IMG/VR virus record: IMGVR_UViG_3300025379_000005
Span: 42,652-106,651 of that record
Length of the DNA: 64,000 nt
Source of the DNA: a virus
Strand: one strand, 5' to 3'
Positions 24,681 to 34,202 of this stretch are shown here, one piece after another. The notes under the pieces were generated by a model, which saw nothing but the letters and a program-made list of their open reading frames with translations, made no database searches and was not told the DNA's origin. Positions within the stretch are counted from its first letter, which is position 1. Every line of letters begins with the position of its first letter. The position numbers were made by a program, and so were the translations under genes.

Positions 24681-25226
24681 ATGAGTGGGATTAGAAAAGG
24701 ACTTGAAGAACTCAAGCAACCTTCTCTTGGTCTAGAACATGAGCGTGAGAAGGAATACCTTCACAACTTTACTGTCCGTGCCTTTACTTGGGAAAGTAGA
24801 CCTGAAGAACTTGGTGCATTAAATCAAATTGATACTTTGGTTGATGAGTTCATGAAGGAATACCTTCGCCCAGCAGAAATAATCATTGCTAGATTTAATA
24901 GTGACATTCCAATGAGTGACACAGAAGCAGACAGATTGTTCCTAAACCTTCAAAGTGCAATTGTTGCCATTGAAGATGAAGTAACACGCAGATATCTTAA
25001 GGCACAGTTTTCCTATTATAACTGGGATGACCGTTATTGGGAAGAATACCGTAAACCTGTTTCTGGTACAACTAATGACCGTGAGGCTCGTGCTAGAATG
25101 GAAACAAAAGATGACCGTTACTTCTATTTTGTTCAGTATGCTGCTTGGAGAATTATCAATGACAAGGTGCAAAGTCTAAAAGCAACCCAAAGATATATCC
25201 AAAATCAAATTTACAGGAGAGGCTAA
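24681..25226 (+). CDS. Hypothetical protein, 181 aa
   Basis: Helical, with many Tyr/Trp/Arg (FSYYNWDDRYWEEYRKPV; YFVQYAAWRIINDK). Starts after AGAGGACAGTA; first gene after a 60-base gap. Next gene overlaps by one base. No family recognised. Confidence 0.65.
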   Translation: MSGIRKGLEELKQPSLGLEHEREKEYLHNFTVRAFTWESRPEELGALNQIDTLVDEFMKEYLRPAEIIIARFNSDIPMSDTEADRLFLNLQSAIVAIEDEVTRRYLKAQFSYYNWDDRYWEEYRKPVSGTTNDREARARMETKDDRYFYFVQYAAWRIINDKVQSLKATQRYIQNQIYRRG

Positions 25227-25594
25227 TGGAAGACGATAAGCCTCAAAGAAGGTCTAGAAAACAAGAAGTCATTAAAGGTAAGATGACTTGGCAGGTTCTT
25301 GAAAGACTGTTGAATAATTATTGGGAATGGCGTGAAGCATACAGGGTAAGCGGTAATCCTGAACTTCAATTACTAAATGGTGTAACAGTTAATATTCATG
25401 ATGTTTTAAAGGGTATTGATAAATTACCACCAAGACAAAAGCAAGCAGTTGTACTTTCTTGTCTTGAAAACAGAAAAGAAGTTGACGTTGCAAAAATTAT
25501 GGGTTTCACAAAATGGTCAAGTCCTGTAGGCATGTATAAACGTAGGGCATTAAAGAATCTTTGTGACACATTATGGGCAGAGGATATTGACTGA
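25226..25594 (+). CDS. Sigma-70 region-4-like HTH protein
   Basis: 122 aa. IDKLPPRQKQAVVLSCLEN then RKEVDVAKIMGFTKWSSPVG and MYKRRALKNLCDTL is the region 4 layout: LPPRxRxV, a turn, a recognition helix. No region 2 is present, so it is an anti-sigma/co-sigma style or transcription-shift factor rather than a full sigma. Candidate for turning on late genes just downstream. Confidence 0.6.
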   Translation: MEDDKPQRRSRKQEVIKGKMTWQVLERLLNNYWEWREAYRVSGNPELQLLNGVTVNIHDVLKGIDKLPPRQKQAVVLSCLENRKEVDVAKIMGFTKWSSPVGMYKRRALKNLCDTLWAEDID

Positions 25595-25890
25595 TGAATA
25601 CTCCAGAAGAACTAAATAAGATTATTGAAGAAAATAACATTAAGTTGCCAAAGCATTGGGATGAATTTACTTGGGAACAAAAGATTGATTTTGTAACTCA
25701 CAGGATTCTAATTAATGCTAGGACTTCTACAAAGCACTCTGACATGAAAGAAGAAGGTTGGTTGAGTAATTACCAACTTGAAAGAAGAAGACGTAGGGAA
25801 GTCCTTTCAAAGTTTGGTAGTTGGGATGAGATACCGCCAAAGAAAGGAACTTTTGGTCGTTCCTATAATCCTGATTCAAAGGAACAGTAA
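25594..25890 (+). CDS. Hypothetical protein, 98 aa
   Basis: Begins MNTPEELNKIIEENNI; basic RRRRREVL near residue 73; no motif recognised. Coupled to the sigma-like gene by one-base overlap and followed without gap by the next gene. Confidence 0.6.
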   Translation: MNTPEELNKIIEENNIKLPKHWDEFTWEQKIDFVTHRILINARTSTKHSDMKEEGWLSNYQLERRRRREVLSKFGSWDEIPPKKGTFGRSYNPDSKEQ

Positions 25891-26607
25891 ATGGGTGAAG
25901 AACTAGAACCTATCAAGAAAGATTATAGAGACCTTGATAGAATAACACCAGCAACTGAAGAATTGCTCAGTGAAAATATTGATGGTGAGATTTTTCTTTA
26001 TAGAGCAATTCCCCAATGCAAAGTTTGTAGTAGTGGTGATGAGATTCGAAGGTATGTTGATGACCTTCTACTGTACCCAAAAGGATATAAAGAAATCCTT
26101 AGAACTATTCAACCATTAGAAGAAAAACTAGGTGTTGAACCTGAAGATAGAATTTCATACAGTAGTATCAGAACACACTACCGCAATCATCTACCACTTG
26201 ATAAAAAGCAAGTTCGTGAAGTAATTGAACGTAAGGCCAATAAGAATAACACAAGTATCATTGATGCAGACGGCACACTACTTACACCTGAAGCATTTTA
26301 TGAAGTAATTGTTGCTAAGGGTTTTGAAGACATTGTAAGTGGTGCAGCAAGGCCTACACTAAGTCAAACTTTCCAAGCAATGGGTATTCTTCAAAGAATG
26401 GAAGAGAAGGAAAAGCAAGGTTACAAACCTGAAGTCCTTGTTAACCAACTAAATATTATTCTTCAAGCAATTAGAGATGTTCTGCCTGTAGAATGGCGTG
26501 AAAAGGTCTTCGATAAAATTCAACTTTATAGTGAAGAACAGCAAAAACTTCCAACTACAATGGAACTTGCAGAAGCACAAGAATATATTGATGACGACTT
26601 AATGTAG
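25891..26607 (+). CDS. Putative small-terminase-like / HTH protein, 238 aa
   Basis: IPQCKVCSSGDEIRRYVDDLL then YKEILRTIQ and SSIRTHYRNHLPLDKKQV resembles an actinophage pattern 'C..C....ID..L....Y..I......S...H..NHL', a helix-turn-helix-like region of proteins that sometimes lie upstream of terL. The remainder is helical with an acidic tail. Small terminase is a guess from position and pattern. Confidence 0.4.
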   Translation: MGEELEPIKKDYRDLDRITPATEELLSENIDGEIFLYRAIPQCKVCSSGDEIRRYVDDLLLYPKGYKEILRTIQPLEEKLGVEPEDRISYSSIRTHYRNHLPLDKKQVREVIERKANKNNTSIIDADGTLLTPEAFYEVIVAKGFEDIVSGAARPTLSQTFQAMGILQRMEEKEKQGYKPEVLVNQLNIILQAIRDVLPVEWREKVFDKIQLYSEEQQKLPTTMELAEAQEYIDDDLM

Positions 26608-26636
26608 TTGATTTTTTTCAACTCTTAATATATCAT
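26608..26636 (+). promoter_or_regulatory. Sigma70-type promoter TTGATT-N17-TATCAT
   Basis: TTGATT 26608-26613 directly follows the stop codon; TATCAT 26631-26636. Drives the gene at 26660. Confidence 0.6.
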
Positions 26637-26659
26637 TTAGTATCTAACTAAGGAGTAAG

Positions 26660-27643
26660 ATGTTAACAATTAAAGAACTAAAAGATTCTATTGACAAACT
26701 AACACCAAAATATGTTCCTGTAACAATCGGTGAATTTGAGTATGTGCCATCACTTGGTAATGAACTTGATGGTGATGGACTTCTTCGTAAGTCAACCGGT
26801 GAACTTCTTGGTTTTGCAGATGATACTGCTTTTGGTAACTTTACAACATTTATTGGTGCACCTGGTAAGTTCCTAATGAAGTTGCAACCAGAGATGCGTA
26901 AATCAGTTGTTGACTATATGATTCAAAAGAGTCACGAAGTTGAAGGAACTGTTACTCTTCAAGACAATCAATTGTTAAATGTCTTTAAGGCAGACCAACT
27001 GTTGCTACCACCAGACAAAGTCCTTACTACTGTTTCTTCATTGTTCCAAGATGATGATGTTGTTTCTCAATTGGATTTCAGAACAGGCCTTGTAATGAAC
27101 ATTCGTACAGGTCAAGTAGAAACTGCTGTTAAAGCAGGAGATATCACTCAAGGTGGTATTCGTTTTGACACAACTCACGGAAAGAGTCCAGAAGTCAGTG
27201 CTTATATGGAGCGTCTAGTTTGCTCAAATGGAATGGTAGCAACCAGTGACCTAGATAAGATTCCAGTTCGTGGATACACACTTGCAGAAGTTCTCAATAG
27301 TATGCAACATATTGCAGACCACTACTTGAACACCACAGTTCCACGTTTCTTGGAAAACTGGAAGAAGTTGACCAGTGTTCGTAGTTCTAACCCTGAGCAG
27401 TTGATTCACCGACTAGCCAAGGAAAATGACCTTTCACCTAAGATTGAGACTAGAATTATTGAAGCAGCAGCTAGTCTAGATGATAGTAGTTACTATGACG
27501 TAATCAATCTAATCACCAGTTTTCAACATGCAGAAGGCGTTGATTCCAAGCAAATTAACAAGTTGCAAACACTTGGTGGTAATGCAGTTCGTGATATGGG
27601 CGGTCACCGTTGTGTGAACTGCCAGCATAATCTAGACATTTAA
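26660..27643 (+). CDS. DUF932-like protein
   Basis: 327 aa. FADDTAFGNFTTFIG, LVCSNGMVATS and the long C-terminal helical part are reminiscent of DUF932/phage-plasmid TIGR03299 proteins, where 'V.CSNG' is typical. The tail GGHRCVNCQHNLDI adds a CxxC. These proteins are usually expressed early and highly; function unknown. Own promoter and AAGGAG site. Confidence 0.55.
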   Translation: MLTIKELKDSIDKLTPKYVPVTIGEFEYVPSLGNELDGDGLLRKSTGELLGFADDTAFGNFTTFIGAPGKFLMKLQPEMRKSVVDYMIQKSHEVEGTVTLQDNQLLNVFKADQLLLPPDKVLTTVSSLFQDDDVVSQLDFRTGLVMNIRTGQVETAVKAGDITQGGIRFDTTHGKSPEVSAYMERLVCSNGMVATSDLDKIPVRGYTLAEVLNSMQHIADHYLNTTVPRFLENWKKLTSVRSSNPEQLIHRLAKENDLSPKIETRIIEAAASLDDSSYYDVINLITSFQHAEGVDSKQINKLQTLGGNAVRDMGGHRCVNCQHNLDI

Positions 27644-27746
27644 GTTTGTCGGACAGGTTGCACCTGGGTATGTGTATAAACTGCCCCCTTCTAACATTGT
27701 AAAACCCCTTAGAATTTATTAAAGAAATGTACTACTAAGGGTAAAT
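27644..27746. other. Intergenic region before the late/virion genes
   Basis: 103 bp with no gene. It contains TATGTGTATAAAC after TTGCACCTGGG (no 17-base spacing) and an AT-rich stretch; it may hold a late promoter of a different type, but no clear one is seen. Confidence 0.4.
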
Positions 27747-28379
27747 ATGACCAAAACTTTCAACTCATCTGGTATAAAGATATCAAGCGAGAATATCCCT
27801 GACTTAAATAAGAGGTGTACTGGTGGTAACTGTAAAGTTTGTGACTACTTTGATAAAGAGTTAGACCGCAATCGGAACTTAAGAAACGATAAGTCTCGCC
27901 CAGGTGGTAAACCAATGACCCCAGGAGAACTTCAAGAAAGTACTGCTAATTCAAGTGCTTTATTAAAACTTTGGAATAATCATATTAGGTGGGATGAGCC
28001 TTGCACTGGTGAGGGTTGTAATACTTGTAAATATATTTCAAAAGAAAATAAAAAAGTACCAGAGTCTGCTAAACACCAGAACTCTAGAGAACCAAAGATT
28101 AGTTTCTTTCCTATGAACTTCGGTGTCCCTAGGATTGTTCCAGATGAGTCACACCCAACAGGAATTATTGGTGAAGATCCTCACTCTCACTATACTGAAA
28201 CTACTTCTTTTGTAACTGATAACCCCCTTCACTCTTGTGAACGTTGTATGCCAACATGCAGACGTTGTGGAACAAGAGACACAGCAGCAAGAATTAAAGA
28301 TGGTGAACACATTCCTGAATATCAATCAGAGTGCAGAAGAAGAGAACGTGGTTTAGGCTCTATACCACTTTATAACTAA
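27747..28379 (+). CDS. Multi-CxxC virion-type protein, 210 aa
   Basis: Two copies of a Cys motif: CTGGNCKVCDYFDKE and CTGEGCNTCKYISKE, also seen in the protein encoded at 30697 (CTGKGCDTCMHFNEK). The C-terminus has HSCERCMPTCRRCGTRD. Probably binds several zinc ions. Lies upstream of terminase with other tagged or Cys-rich proteins, so likely packaged or structural; unknown function. Confidence 0.6.
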   Translation: MTKTFNSSGIKISSENIPDLNKRCTGGNCKVCDYFDKELDRNRNLRNDKSRPGGKPMTPGELQESTANSSALLKLWNNHIRWDEPCTGEGCNTCKYISKENKKVPESAKHQNSREPKISFFPMNFGVPRIVPDESHPTGIIGEDPHSHYTETTSFVTDNPLHSCERCMPTCRRCGTRDTAARIKDGEHIPEYQSECRRRERGLGSIPLYN

Positions 28380-28387
28380 GTATAAAA

Positions 28388-28561
28388 ATGAATTGGAATA
28401 CTCGTTACTCTAGTGATAAACCTTGGGATGAAAAAGATCCAGACGGTGGTAAGCACCACAAACTAAGTCCAGAACAAAAAGCAAAGGCAAAAGCTCGTGC
28501 AAAGGCGCACGGTCGTCCATATCCAAATTGGATTGATAATGCTTGGGCCTCTAAACACTAA
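28388..28561 (+). CDS. MNWN-tagged small basic protein, 57 aa
   Basis: MNWNTRYSSDKPWDEKDPDG then LSPEQKAKAKARAKAHGRPY and PNWIDNAWAS. The K/A-rich helix plus GRPYPN...DN.WA is common in small phage proteins. Carries the M-N-W-N-x-R-Y N-terminus shared by many proteins of the 47-60 kb block. Confidence 0.65.
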   Translation: MNWNTRYSSDKPWDEKDPDGGKHHKLSPEQKAKAKARAKAHGRPYPNWIDNAWASKH

Positions 28562-28570
28562 GGATAACTA

Positions 28571-29437
28571 ATGTCATTCAATGAAAGATTCGCTAAAGAA
28601 GAAAAGAAGACATTCACACCACCAGAAGGTGTACAATCTGCTGCTCGTAAAGCATTAAAGTGGATTGAAGAAGGTCACGCAGGTAGTGGGTTCACTGGTG
28701 TTGGTCGTGGACGTGCTCACCAACTTGCTAATGGTGAAGCAGTTAGTTTATCAACTATCAAGCGTATGCACTCATTCTTCTCACGTCACCGTGTAGATAA
28801 GCAAGGCAAAGACTGGAATAAGCCAAGTCCAGGTAAAGTTGCATGGTACGCATGGGGTGGAGATGCTGGTGCATCATGGGCAAAGAGTATTGCAGAAAAG
28901 CATGACGGTAAGAAAAAAGAAGCAGGAATTGCAGAACACCTTCAGTTCCTTCCAGAGATTGCTAAAGGTGTAGGTCACGTTATTCAAAATACTTTTATGG
29001 AGCCTGAAAATGCTGTTAAAAGTGTAGGCCATTTTGTTAATGAACTTGCTACAGGTCAAGGTTCTACTCCTACTCCTAAGGATAACTACTATGGAACTTC
29101 TCCTTTTCACTTGACAAAAACAGAAGAAGGTGCCCCAGGCGCAGCCTATTTGATTAATAAGGGTATGGATGCAGTTAAAGGTTTAATGCCTAAGGGTAGA
29201 AATTCTTCTACATTTAGTTATAATTCAAAGAATGCTGGCTTTCAAGATGAAAAAAATAAATTTACATATTATGAAAAGCCTGAAGCATTTTCAACCTACT
29301 CAGGTCCATCTTTGAATCAATGTGGTAGATGTGGTATTGACATAAATAGAGGTAGTAAACTATTTACAAATAGGAATTTTGGTAGAATCTGTCCTGATTG
29401 TAGAGATGTTTTAACAGCAAAACCTGAAGAAGAATAA
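28571..29437 (+). CDS. Virion-type protein with 'RAHQLANG...RMHSFFSRH' domain and zinc ribbon
   Basis: 288 aa. MSFNERFAKEE resembles the tag of other virion-block proteins. Residues 20-110 hold a domain seen in many phages: GVGRGRAHQLANGEAVSL, TIKRMHSFFSRH, VAWYAWGGDAGASWA. The tail has CGRCGIDINRGSKLF...CPDC, a zinc ribbon. The function of the domain is not established; it is often found next to portal/capsid genes. Confidence 0.6.
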   Translation: MSFNERFAKEEKKTFTPPEGVQSAARKALKWIEEGHAGSGFTGVGRGRAHQLANGEAVSLSTIKRMHSFFSRHRVDKQGKDWNKPSPGKVAWYAWGGDAGASWAKSIAEKHDGKKKEAGIAEHLQFLPEIAKGVGHVIQNTFMEPENAVKSVGHFVNELATGQGSTPTPKDNYYGTSPFHLTKTEEGAPGAAYLINKGMDAVKGLMPKGRNSSTFSYNSKNAGFQDEKNKFTYYEKPEAFSTYSGPSLNQCGRCGIDINRGSKLFTNRNFGRICPDCRDVLTAKPEEE

Positions 29438-29475
29438 ACTATAATATATAGTTATATCTCTAAGAAAGGTTACTA

Positions 29476-29955
29476 ATGGCTTTTGATAAATTAAATATCC
29501 CAAAAGAAGGAATTGCACCTGAGGATGTTCCAAAGCTAACTGCACTTCAAGAAGCACAAATGGCTGCTTTCCAGGCAGAACAGAAGGCAGAACGTGAAGC
29601 AGACAAAGAAGTCCTTGAACTTCAAGAAGGTGAAATTGCTGCTGCTACTAAGATTATGCAGGAACTTTACCAAAAGTATTACTACCGTAAGGCAAGTTTC
29701 GATAATCTACTTTCATTAAAAGGTGAGGCAGAAGAAAAGTTTGCTGCTATTAATCTTCAAGTTGTTGTTGACTGGGTCATGCCAAGTATCAGTGTAAAAC
29801 CAACACCGCCACAGATTACTATTGTTAATAGACTTAAGCAATTCGACCCAGAACAAAACCGTTATGAAGTCGGTAAGGGACTCGCTGATGATTACTACGA
29901 TGCAAAGCGTGCCCAAATGAAAAAGAAGAATAAATTAATTATCCCAGGACAGTAA
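29476..29955 (+). CDS. Hypothetical protein, 159 aa
   Basis: An Ala/Glu/Gln-rich coiled-coil-like N-terminal half (EAQMAAFQAEQKAEREADKE) followed by YRKASFDNLL and a basic end (RAQMKKKNKLI). Own GAAAGG ribosome-binding site after a 38-base AT-rich gap. Unknown. Confidence 0.6.
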   Translation: MAFDKLNIPKEGIAPEDVPKLTALQEAQMAAFQAEQKAEREADKEVLELQEGEIAAATKIMQELYQKYYYRKASFDNLLSLKGEAEEKFAAINLQVVVDWVMPSISVKPTPPQITIVNRLKQFDPEQNRYEVGKGLADDYYDAKRAQMKKKNKLIIPGQ

Positions 29956-29964
29956 AGGAACATC

Positions 29965-30693
29965 ATGAGAAAAGTATCTCGTTCAGAAGACAGTATTAAT
30001 AACAACATTAAAGAAGTAATGGCAAAAGAAGCTGGAATTGCAGACATTCCACACAATATTGTAACCCACCTTCCCACACTAATTCCTACTGTTGCTGCTG
30101 AAGCAGGACTTTTAACCGGTCTGGTAAAAAATATTAAAAATAGAAATAAGACTGCCCCTAACCCTACCCCTGGAACTGATGAAGCATACAATGCTACTGG
30201 ATTTATGTCACCTAGTCAAATACAAAACTACAAAAACAAAGATGCTGTTGAAAAAGATTCTTCTTTTGAAGAGCGTTATGCAACTGATGACCCACTAGCT
30301 TTTGCTCACAGTCTTCAGACGGCACCAAAACAGAAGGACCAAAATCAACCTATACTTGAGCCAAGTGAGGCTGTTGAAGGTGAAGGTATTGGTGCATTGG
30401 GAGAATTGGCAGCACTTTCTTCCAAAACTGCAGGTGCATGGCCTAGTGAAACTGACTGGGATGGTCACCTACACAACTTAGAAGAACTTCTTGCTGAAAC
30501 TCAAAAGGGTGTAGGCTGGCACGCTGCTAAAGATGAAAAGAAGGAAATGAAGGCCCACGACAAGTTGGCAAAAGACCTTCAAAAAGTAATCGATGACATT
30601 AAAAAGGTCATGAAGTTCCCACCAGCAAAGACAGCAAGTGTAGAGTCAGATGACTGGCGTGATGACCACTCCAACCTAGATTCAGACTGGTAA
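29965..30693 (+). CDS. Hypothetical virion-type protein, 242 aa
   Basis: MRKVSRSEDSINNNIKEVMA, then IPTVAAEAGLLTGLVKNI (hydrophobic), FEERYATDDPLAFAHSL (a tag-like motif inside the protein) and a charged C-terminal helix ending DSDW. Overall a flexible, low-complexity protein as expected for internal virion cargo. Function unknown. Confidence 0.55.
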   Translation: MRKVSRSEDSINNNIKEVMAKEAGIADIPHNIVTHLPTLIPTVAAEAGLLTGLVKNIKNRNKTAPNPTPGTDEAYNATGFMSPSQIQNYKNKDAVEKDSSFEERYATDDPLAFAHSLQTAPKQKDQNQPILEPSEAVEGEGIGALGELAALSSKTAGAWPSETDWDGHLHNLEELLAETQKGVGWHAAKDEKKEMKAHDKLAKDLQKVIDDIKKVMKFPPAKTASVESDDWRDDHSNLDSDW

Positions 30694-30696
30694 GTC

Positions 30697-31398
30697 ATGA
30701 ACTTCGCAGAACGTTTTATCTATGACCACTTAAATGTTCGTCAAGCAGGTGTACTTGAATTTGCAGGACCATGCACTGGTAAAGGGTGCGATACCTGTAT
30801 GCACTTCAATGAAAAGATTTCTGAATTAACTCAATCAAGTGAAACTAAAAAACCAAAGCCAAGTCAACTTGCAAAAGCAAAGCAACTAAGAAGTTTAAAA
30901 AAGAAACACAGAAGTGCTAGGACTGCTAGTAATTTAAGAAACTGCCCTTTTTGTGAAGGTTTTCATCCTATAACTGCTGCAGAATATTCTCTTGGAGATG
31001 AATCTAGGAGAGGGCTTCCAAGACCTACTATGAAGGTTGAAGATGGTGTTTCTAAAAGAGTAATAGATGAAAATTGGCCTGCTAAAGGAATGACGCATAA
31101 AAGAGTACCAATTCCTTTTGGGGATGTTCCAGGTGAGGATGGTCCCGAAACTGCCCGGAGTGGACCAAATGATAATCCAGAAGGAAAAGATGAATGTAGA
31201 TGGTGCGGTGGGTTTATTACAGATCCTGGAGAGGCTGTAACTAAATGGAAAGAGACCAATGAATTATTTCATCCAGGGTGCCTTCGTTCATTAAGGACTT
31301 TCTGTAGTGGTGCTAGAAGAGCACCTGAAGATACATTTGAATCTGGTCCTTATAGTGAACTAAGAAAAAATGCAGAAGAAGAAACTGGTCTTTCATAA
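30697..31398 (+). CDS. Cys-rich protein with three zinc modules, 233 aa
   Basis: MNFAERFIYDHL (tag-like), PCTGKGCDTCMHFNEK, NCPFCEGFHPITAAEYSLG, then a LIM/HNH-like C-terminal module ECRWCGGFITDPGEAVTKW...HPGC...FCSGARRAPEDTFESGPY. The C-terminal module recurs at the end of the protein encoded at 49420 (CVFCGVPFKRDETVTRF...FETGPYEQLR), so the two are domain paralogs. Directly upstream of terL with one-base overlap. Confidence 0.65.
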   Translation: MNFAERFIYDHLNVRQAGVLEFAGPCTGKGCDTCMHFNEKISELTQSSETKKPKPSQLAKAKQLRSLKKKHRSARTASNLRNCPFCEGFHPITAAEYSLGDESRRGLPRPTMKVEDGVSKRVIDENWPAKGMTHKRVPIPFGDVPGEDGPETARSGPNDNPEGKDECRWCGGFITDPGEAVTKWKETNELFHPGCLRSLRTFCSGARRAPEDTFESGPYSELRKNAEEETGLS

Positions 31399-33401
31399 TG
31401 GCAACAGGCGGAACTAGTAGGGTATCTAAAAAGGGTAATGACAATATCCTTAAGACCCAAAGTGACTTCTTTGAAATTGCTAAACAAGCACTTCAAACTA
31501 CACCAGAGATTCCAGACATTGTTACTTTTGCTGAACACCCAAACTTTCTAGGTCGCAAACTTTATCCAAGACAACAAACTCTTTTAAGATTGATTAATCT
31601 TGAAACAGAACACATGACTGACTATGACCGTGAAGTCATTGATGAATGGTCTAAAAACTTTGATAAAAGTGGTGTTTCAATTGGTGTTTGCCCAGACATT
31701 TGGGATAGGGTAGAGTATCTAAAAGCAAACGGGTACAGTCACTTTCGTGAAGTAGTAAACATCACTGGTCGCCGTGGTGGTAAAGGTCACATCGGTGGAA
31801 TCCAAGGTGCATATCTTAACTGGAAACTTTTGATGCTTGATGACCCACAGTGGTATTATGGTATTGATAAGTCAAAAGATATTTATCTTTTTACTGTTGC
31901 AACCAATATTGAACAGGCAAAGAAATATCAGTTTGCAGACCTTGCTAACACTATCCTTGATGCTCCATGCTTTCAACCATATGTTGCAACTGCTAATGAA
32001 TACTTTGTTGCATTAAGAACTGCTAGTGATATTAGAAGAATTGCTGCTTTTGAAGCAAGAGGCATTCGACCAAACCGTTTGATTGCATCTGTTCGTAATA
32101 TGGCAGTAACTTCCAACAGTAAATCAAGTCGTGGTGCTGCTGCTTTCTGTGTAATGTTTGACGAGTTTGCCCACATGCTTGTAGGAACTTCAGGACCAAG
32201 AACATCTGATGAAGTTTACAATGCTATCACACCTGCACTTGACCAGTTCCAAAAAGACGGTTTTATTTATATCCCAACATCTCCTTTTACAAAAGTTGGA
32301 AAGTGTTTTGAACTCTATCAAAATGCACTCCAATCTAATGAAGATGGAACACCTGCATTTCCTGACATGATGATGTGTCAGTTGCCTTCATGGGGTCCAT
32401 ATGAAGATTGGGATGACCCAAGTGCCACCGGTGGATTCCAATTTAGAAGTGCTCCTCAGACATATGATGAGGGTATGAAGCGTTTGGAAAAGCGTGAACC
32501 TGATTCCTTTAAGGTTGAGCGTCTTTCCCAATGGGCAGAAGTTACTGACGCATATCTTAATCCAAAAACTGTTGAAAGAATGTTTGAGCCTTTCATTGAT
32601 GCAACTGGTGAACTTCGTGAACTTTACCAGATTAATCAAGGTACAATGGGATTCATTTACCGTGGTCACTGTGACCCTTCAAAATCTAATGCCAATACAG
32701 CCGCTATGATTTGCCACGTTGAACCAATTCCAGATCCAGAAGATGGAGAAATTTGGTTCCATGTTATTGTTGACTGGATTAAAGTTTGGGACCCACAAAA
32801 CTATGATGAACACCAAATTGACTATGAAGAGATTGAAGAAGAACTTGTAGAAACAATTTCTAGATTCAATACACTAAAAGTATTCTCATTTGACCAATAC
32901 GGTGCTTTTGTTACACTTCCACGTTTGAAGAAGCGCCTAAAGCAAATTGGTCACAAAGCACAAGTTCGTGAAGAACAGTTCCAAGACAGAAGTAATGACA
33001 AAAGAGCAGAACGCTTTAAGTCAGCACTTGGACAGAATTGGGTCCACAGTTTCAAAGATATCTATGGTCCTGATGGAACATGTCTACTTGAACAGGAATT
33101 GAAGTTCCTTCAAGAAATAAATGGACGTGTAAAGAAGCAAGATTTTGGTCCTATTCAAACAAAAGACCTTGCAGACTGTTTGATGGTTTGTGTTGACCAA
33201 CTATTGGAAGATAACTTCATTAAGTTGGAGATGAGAGATAAACTTTCTGGAACAGATCTTGGTATTGGTGCACAAGGTGGATACCACACAGGAAGAGCAC
33301 CTTCCTTTTCTCAATTGTCTGCAAGAGAAAAACTTTCTCGTTTTTCAGGTTCTAGAAATTCAAATCCATATAATGGTATGAGTCACAGGAGAGGTCGTTA
33401 A
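31398..33401 (+). CDS. terL: Terminase large subunit
   Basis: 667 aa. ATPase: NITGRRGGKGHIGGIQGAYL (Walker A variant), AFCVMFDEFAHMLV (Walker B with catalytic Glu), IYIPTSPFTKVG (motif III). Nuclease: YRGHCDPSKSNANTA (first Asp), KVFSFDQYGAFVTLPRL (second Asp), IQTKDLADCLMVCVD (third Asp). Packages DNA into proheads; the presence of TerL marks a tailed phage. Confidence 0.9.
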   Translation: MATGGTSRVSKKGNDNILKTQSDFFEIAKQALQTTPEIPDIVTFAEHPNFLGRKLYPRQQTLLRLINLETEHMTDYDREVIDEWSKNFDKSGVSIGVCPDIWDRVEYLKANGYSHFREVVNITGRRGGKGHIGGIQGAYLNWKLLMLDDPQWYYGIDKSKDIYLFTVATNIEQAKKYQFADLANTILDAPCFQPYVATANEYFVALRTASDIRRIAAFEARGIRPNRLIASVRNMAVTSNSKSSRGAAAFCVMFDEFAHMLVGTSGPRTSDEVYNAITPALDQFQKDGFIYIPTSPFTKVGKCFELYQNALQSNEDGTPAFPDMMMCQLPSWGPYEDWDDPSATGGFQFRSAPQTYDEGMKRLEKREPDSFKVERLSQWAEVTDAYLNPKTVERMFEPFIDATGELRELYQINQGTMGFIYRGHCDPSKSNANTAAMICHVEPIPDPEDGEIWFHVIVDWIKVWDPQNYDEHQIDYEEIEEELVETISRFNTLKVFSFDQYGAFVTLPRLKKRLKQIGHKAQVREEQFQDRSNDKRAERFKSALGQNWVHSFKDIYGPDGTCLLEQELKFLQEINGRVKKQDFGPIQTKDLADCLMVCVDQLLEDNFIKLEMRDKLSGTDLGIGAQGGYHTGRAPSFSQLSAREKLSRFSGSRNSNPYNGMSHRRGR

Positions 33402-33910
33402 TGGATAAGAAACAAGTTGGTATTGGCATCGGACCAAAAATTAAACCATCTGAACAAAAAAGAACTCCTGAAGAAGAGCATGACCTTCTTTACTCACGTT
33501 ACATGGGCCTTAATGCTTTTAGAAACATGAAAAGAAGAACACCAAGCACGCCTGAACTTGAATCTGCTATGAAAGAAAAAGGTGTAGGCGGACTGGGTAA
33601 AGTTCAAACTAGATCTGAAGATGCAATGTTTCTTCAAGGAAATTGTTATGGTGATGAAAAAGCCAGAGAACAAGCATTTAGTCCTGACAAAGATGAACGT
33701 CAAGAGTTTATTAACAACAAATGTTCTACTTGCCCTATAAAGGGTGGATGTTTGAATTATGCACTAGAACACCCAAATGAGTCATTGGGAAGTCAAGGTG
33801 TATGGGGTGGTACACATCCAGAAGAACGTGCAGGTTACAGAAGGTCCTTACAAGAGGGGGATATAAATCCCTTAGATTCCCATTGGTTCCCCAAGTATCA
33901 GGAACCTTAG
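33401..33910 (+). CDS. WhiB-family Fe-S regulator (1)
   Basis: 169 aa. The WhiB core is at residues 70-140: Cys in QGNCYGDEKAR, then NNKCSTCPIKGGCLNYALEH (C-x2-C-x5-C), and the GVWGGTHPEERAGYR turn. The N-terminal 60 residues are an extension with basic patches. WhiB proteins are confined to actinobacteria and their phages; phage copies can block host WhiB function or superinfection. Overlaps terL by one base; convergent with the - strand cluster. Confidence 0.85.
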   Translation: MDKKQVGIGIGPKIKPSEQKRTPEEEHDLLYSRYMGLNAFRNMKRRTPSTPELESAMKEKGVGGLGKVQTRSEDAMFLQGNCYGDEKAREQAFSPDKDERQEFINNKCSTCPIKGGCLNYALEHPNESLGSQGVWGGTHPEERAGYRRSLQEGDINPLDSHWFPKYQEP

Positions 33911-33923
33911 TCAAACCTTACTT

Positions 33924-34202
33924 TTATTCCTCAACCATTTTGTCTAGGAAAGAACCTAATACTTCTTTACTTGCGGTTAGTTGGTTGTTACTAGATTCAA
34001 GAACACCGACAAGGCCTTGTTCTTCTTCTAACTGAGCAAGGACTTCGTAAACGGGTCGGTTTAACAATTCGGATAGTTTTCGTAGTGCTGAACCTAGTAC
34101 TAATGGATAATACCCTAGCATTTGTTCTAGTGAGTCTAAGATACTTTCACTAGAAATGATTGCACTCTCGTTAAGCATGTCATCTTCAAACTCAATACTC
34201 AC
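33924..34202 (-). CDS. Hypothetical protein, 92 aa
   Basis: GTG start (MSIEFEDDMLNESAIISS), overlapping the stop of the mini-protein upstream. Acidic, helical, LEEEQGLVGVLESSN near the end. Last gene of the - strand region, with its own promoter 90 bases upstream. Unknown. Confidence 0.6.
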   Translation of the reverse strand: MSIEFEDDMLNESAIISSESILDSLEQMLGYYPLVLGSALRKLSELLNRPVYEVLAQLEEEQGLVGVLESSNNQLTASKEVLGSFLDKMVEE

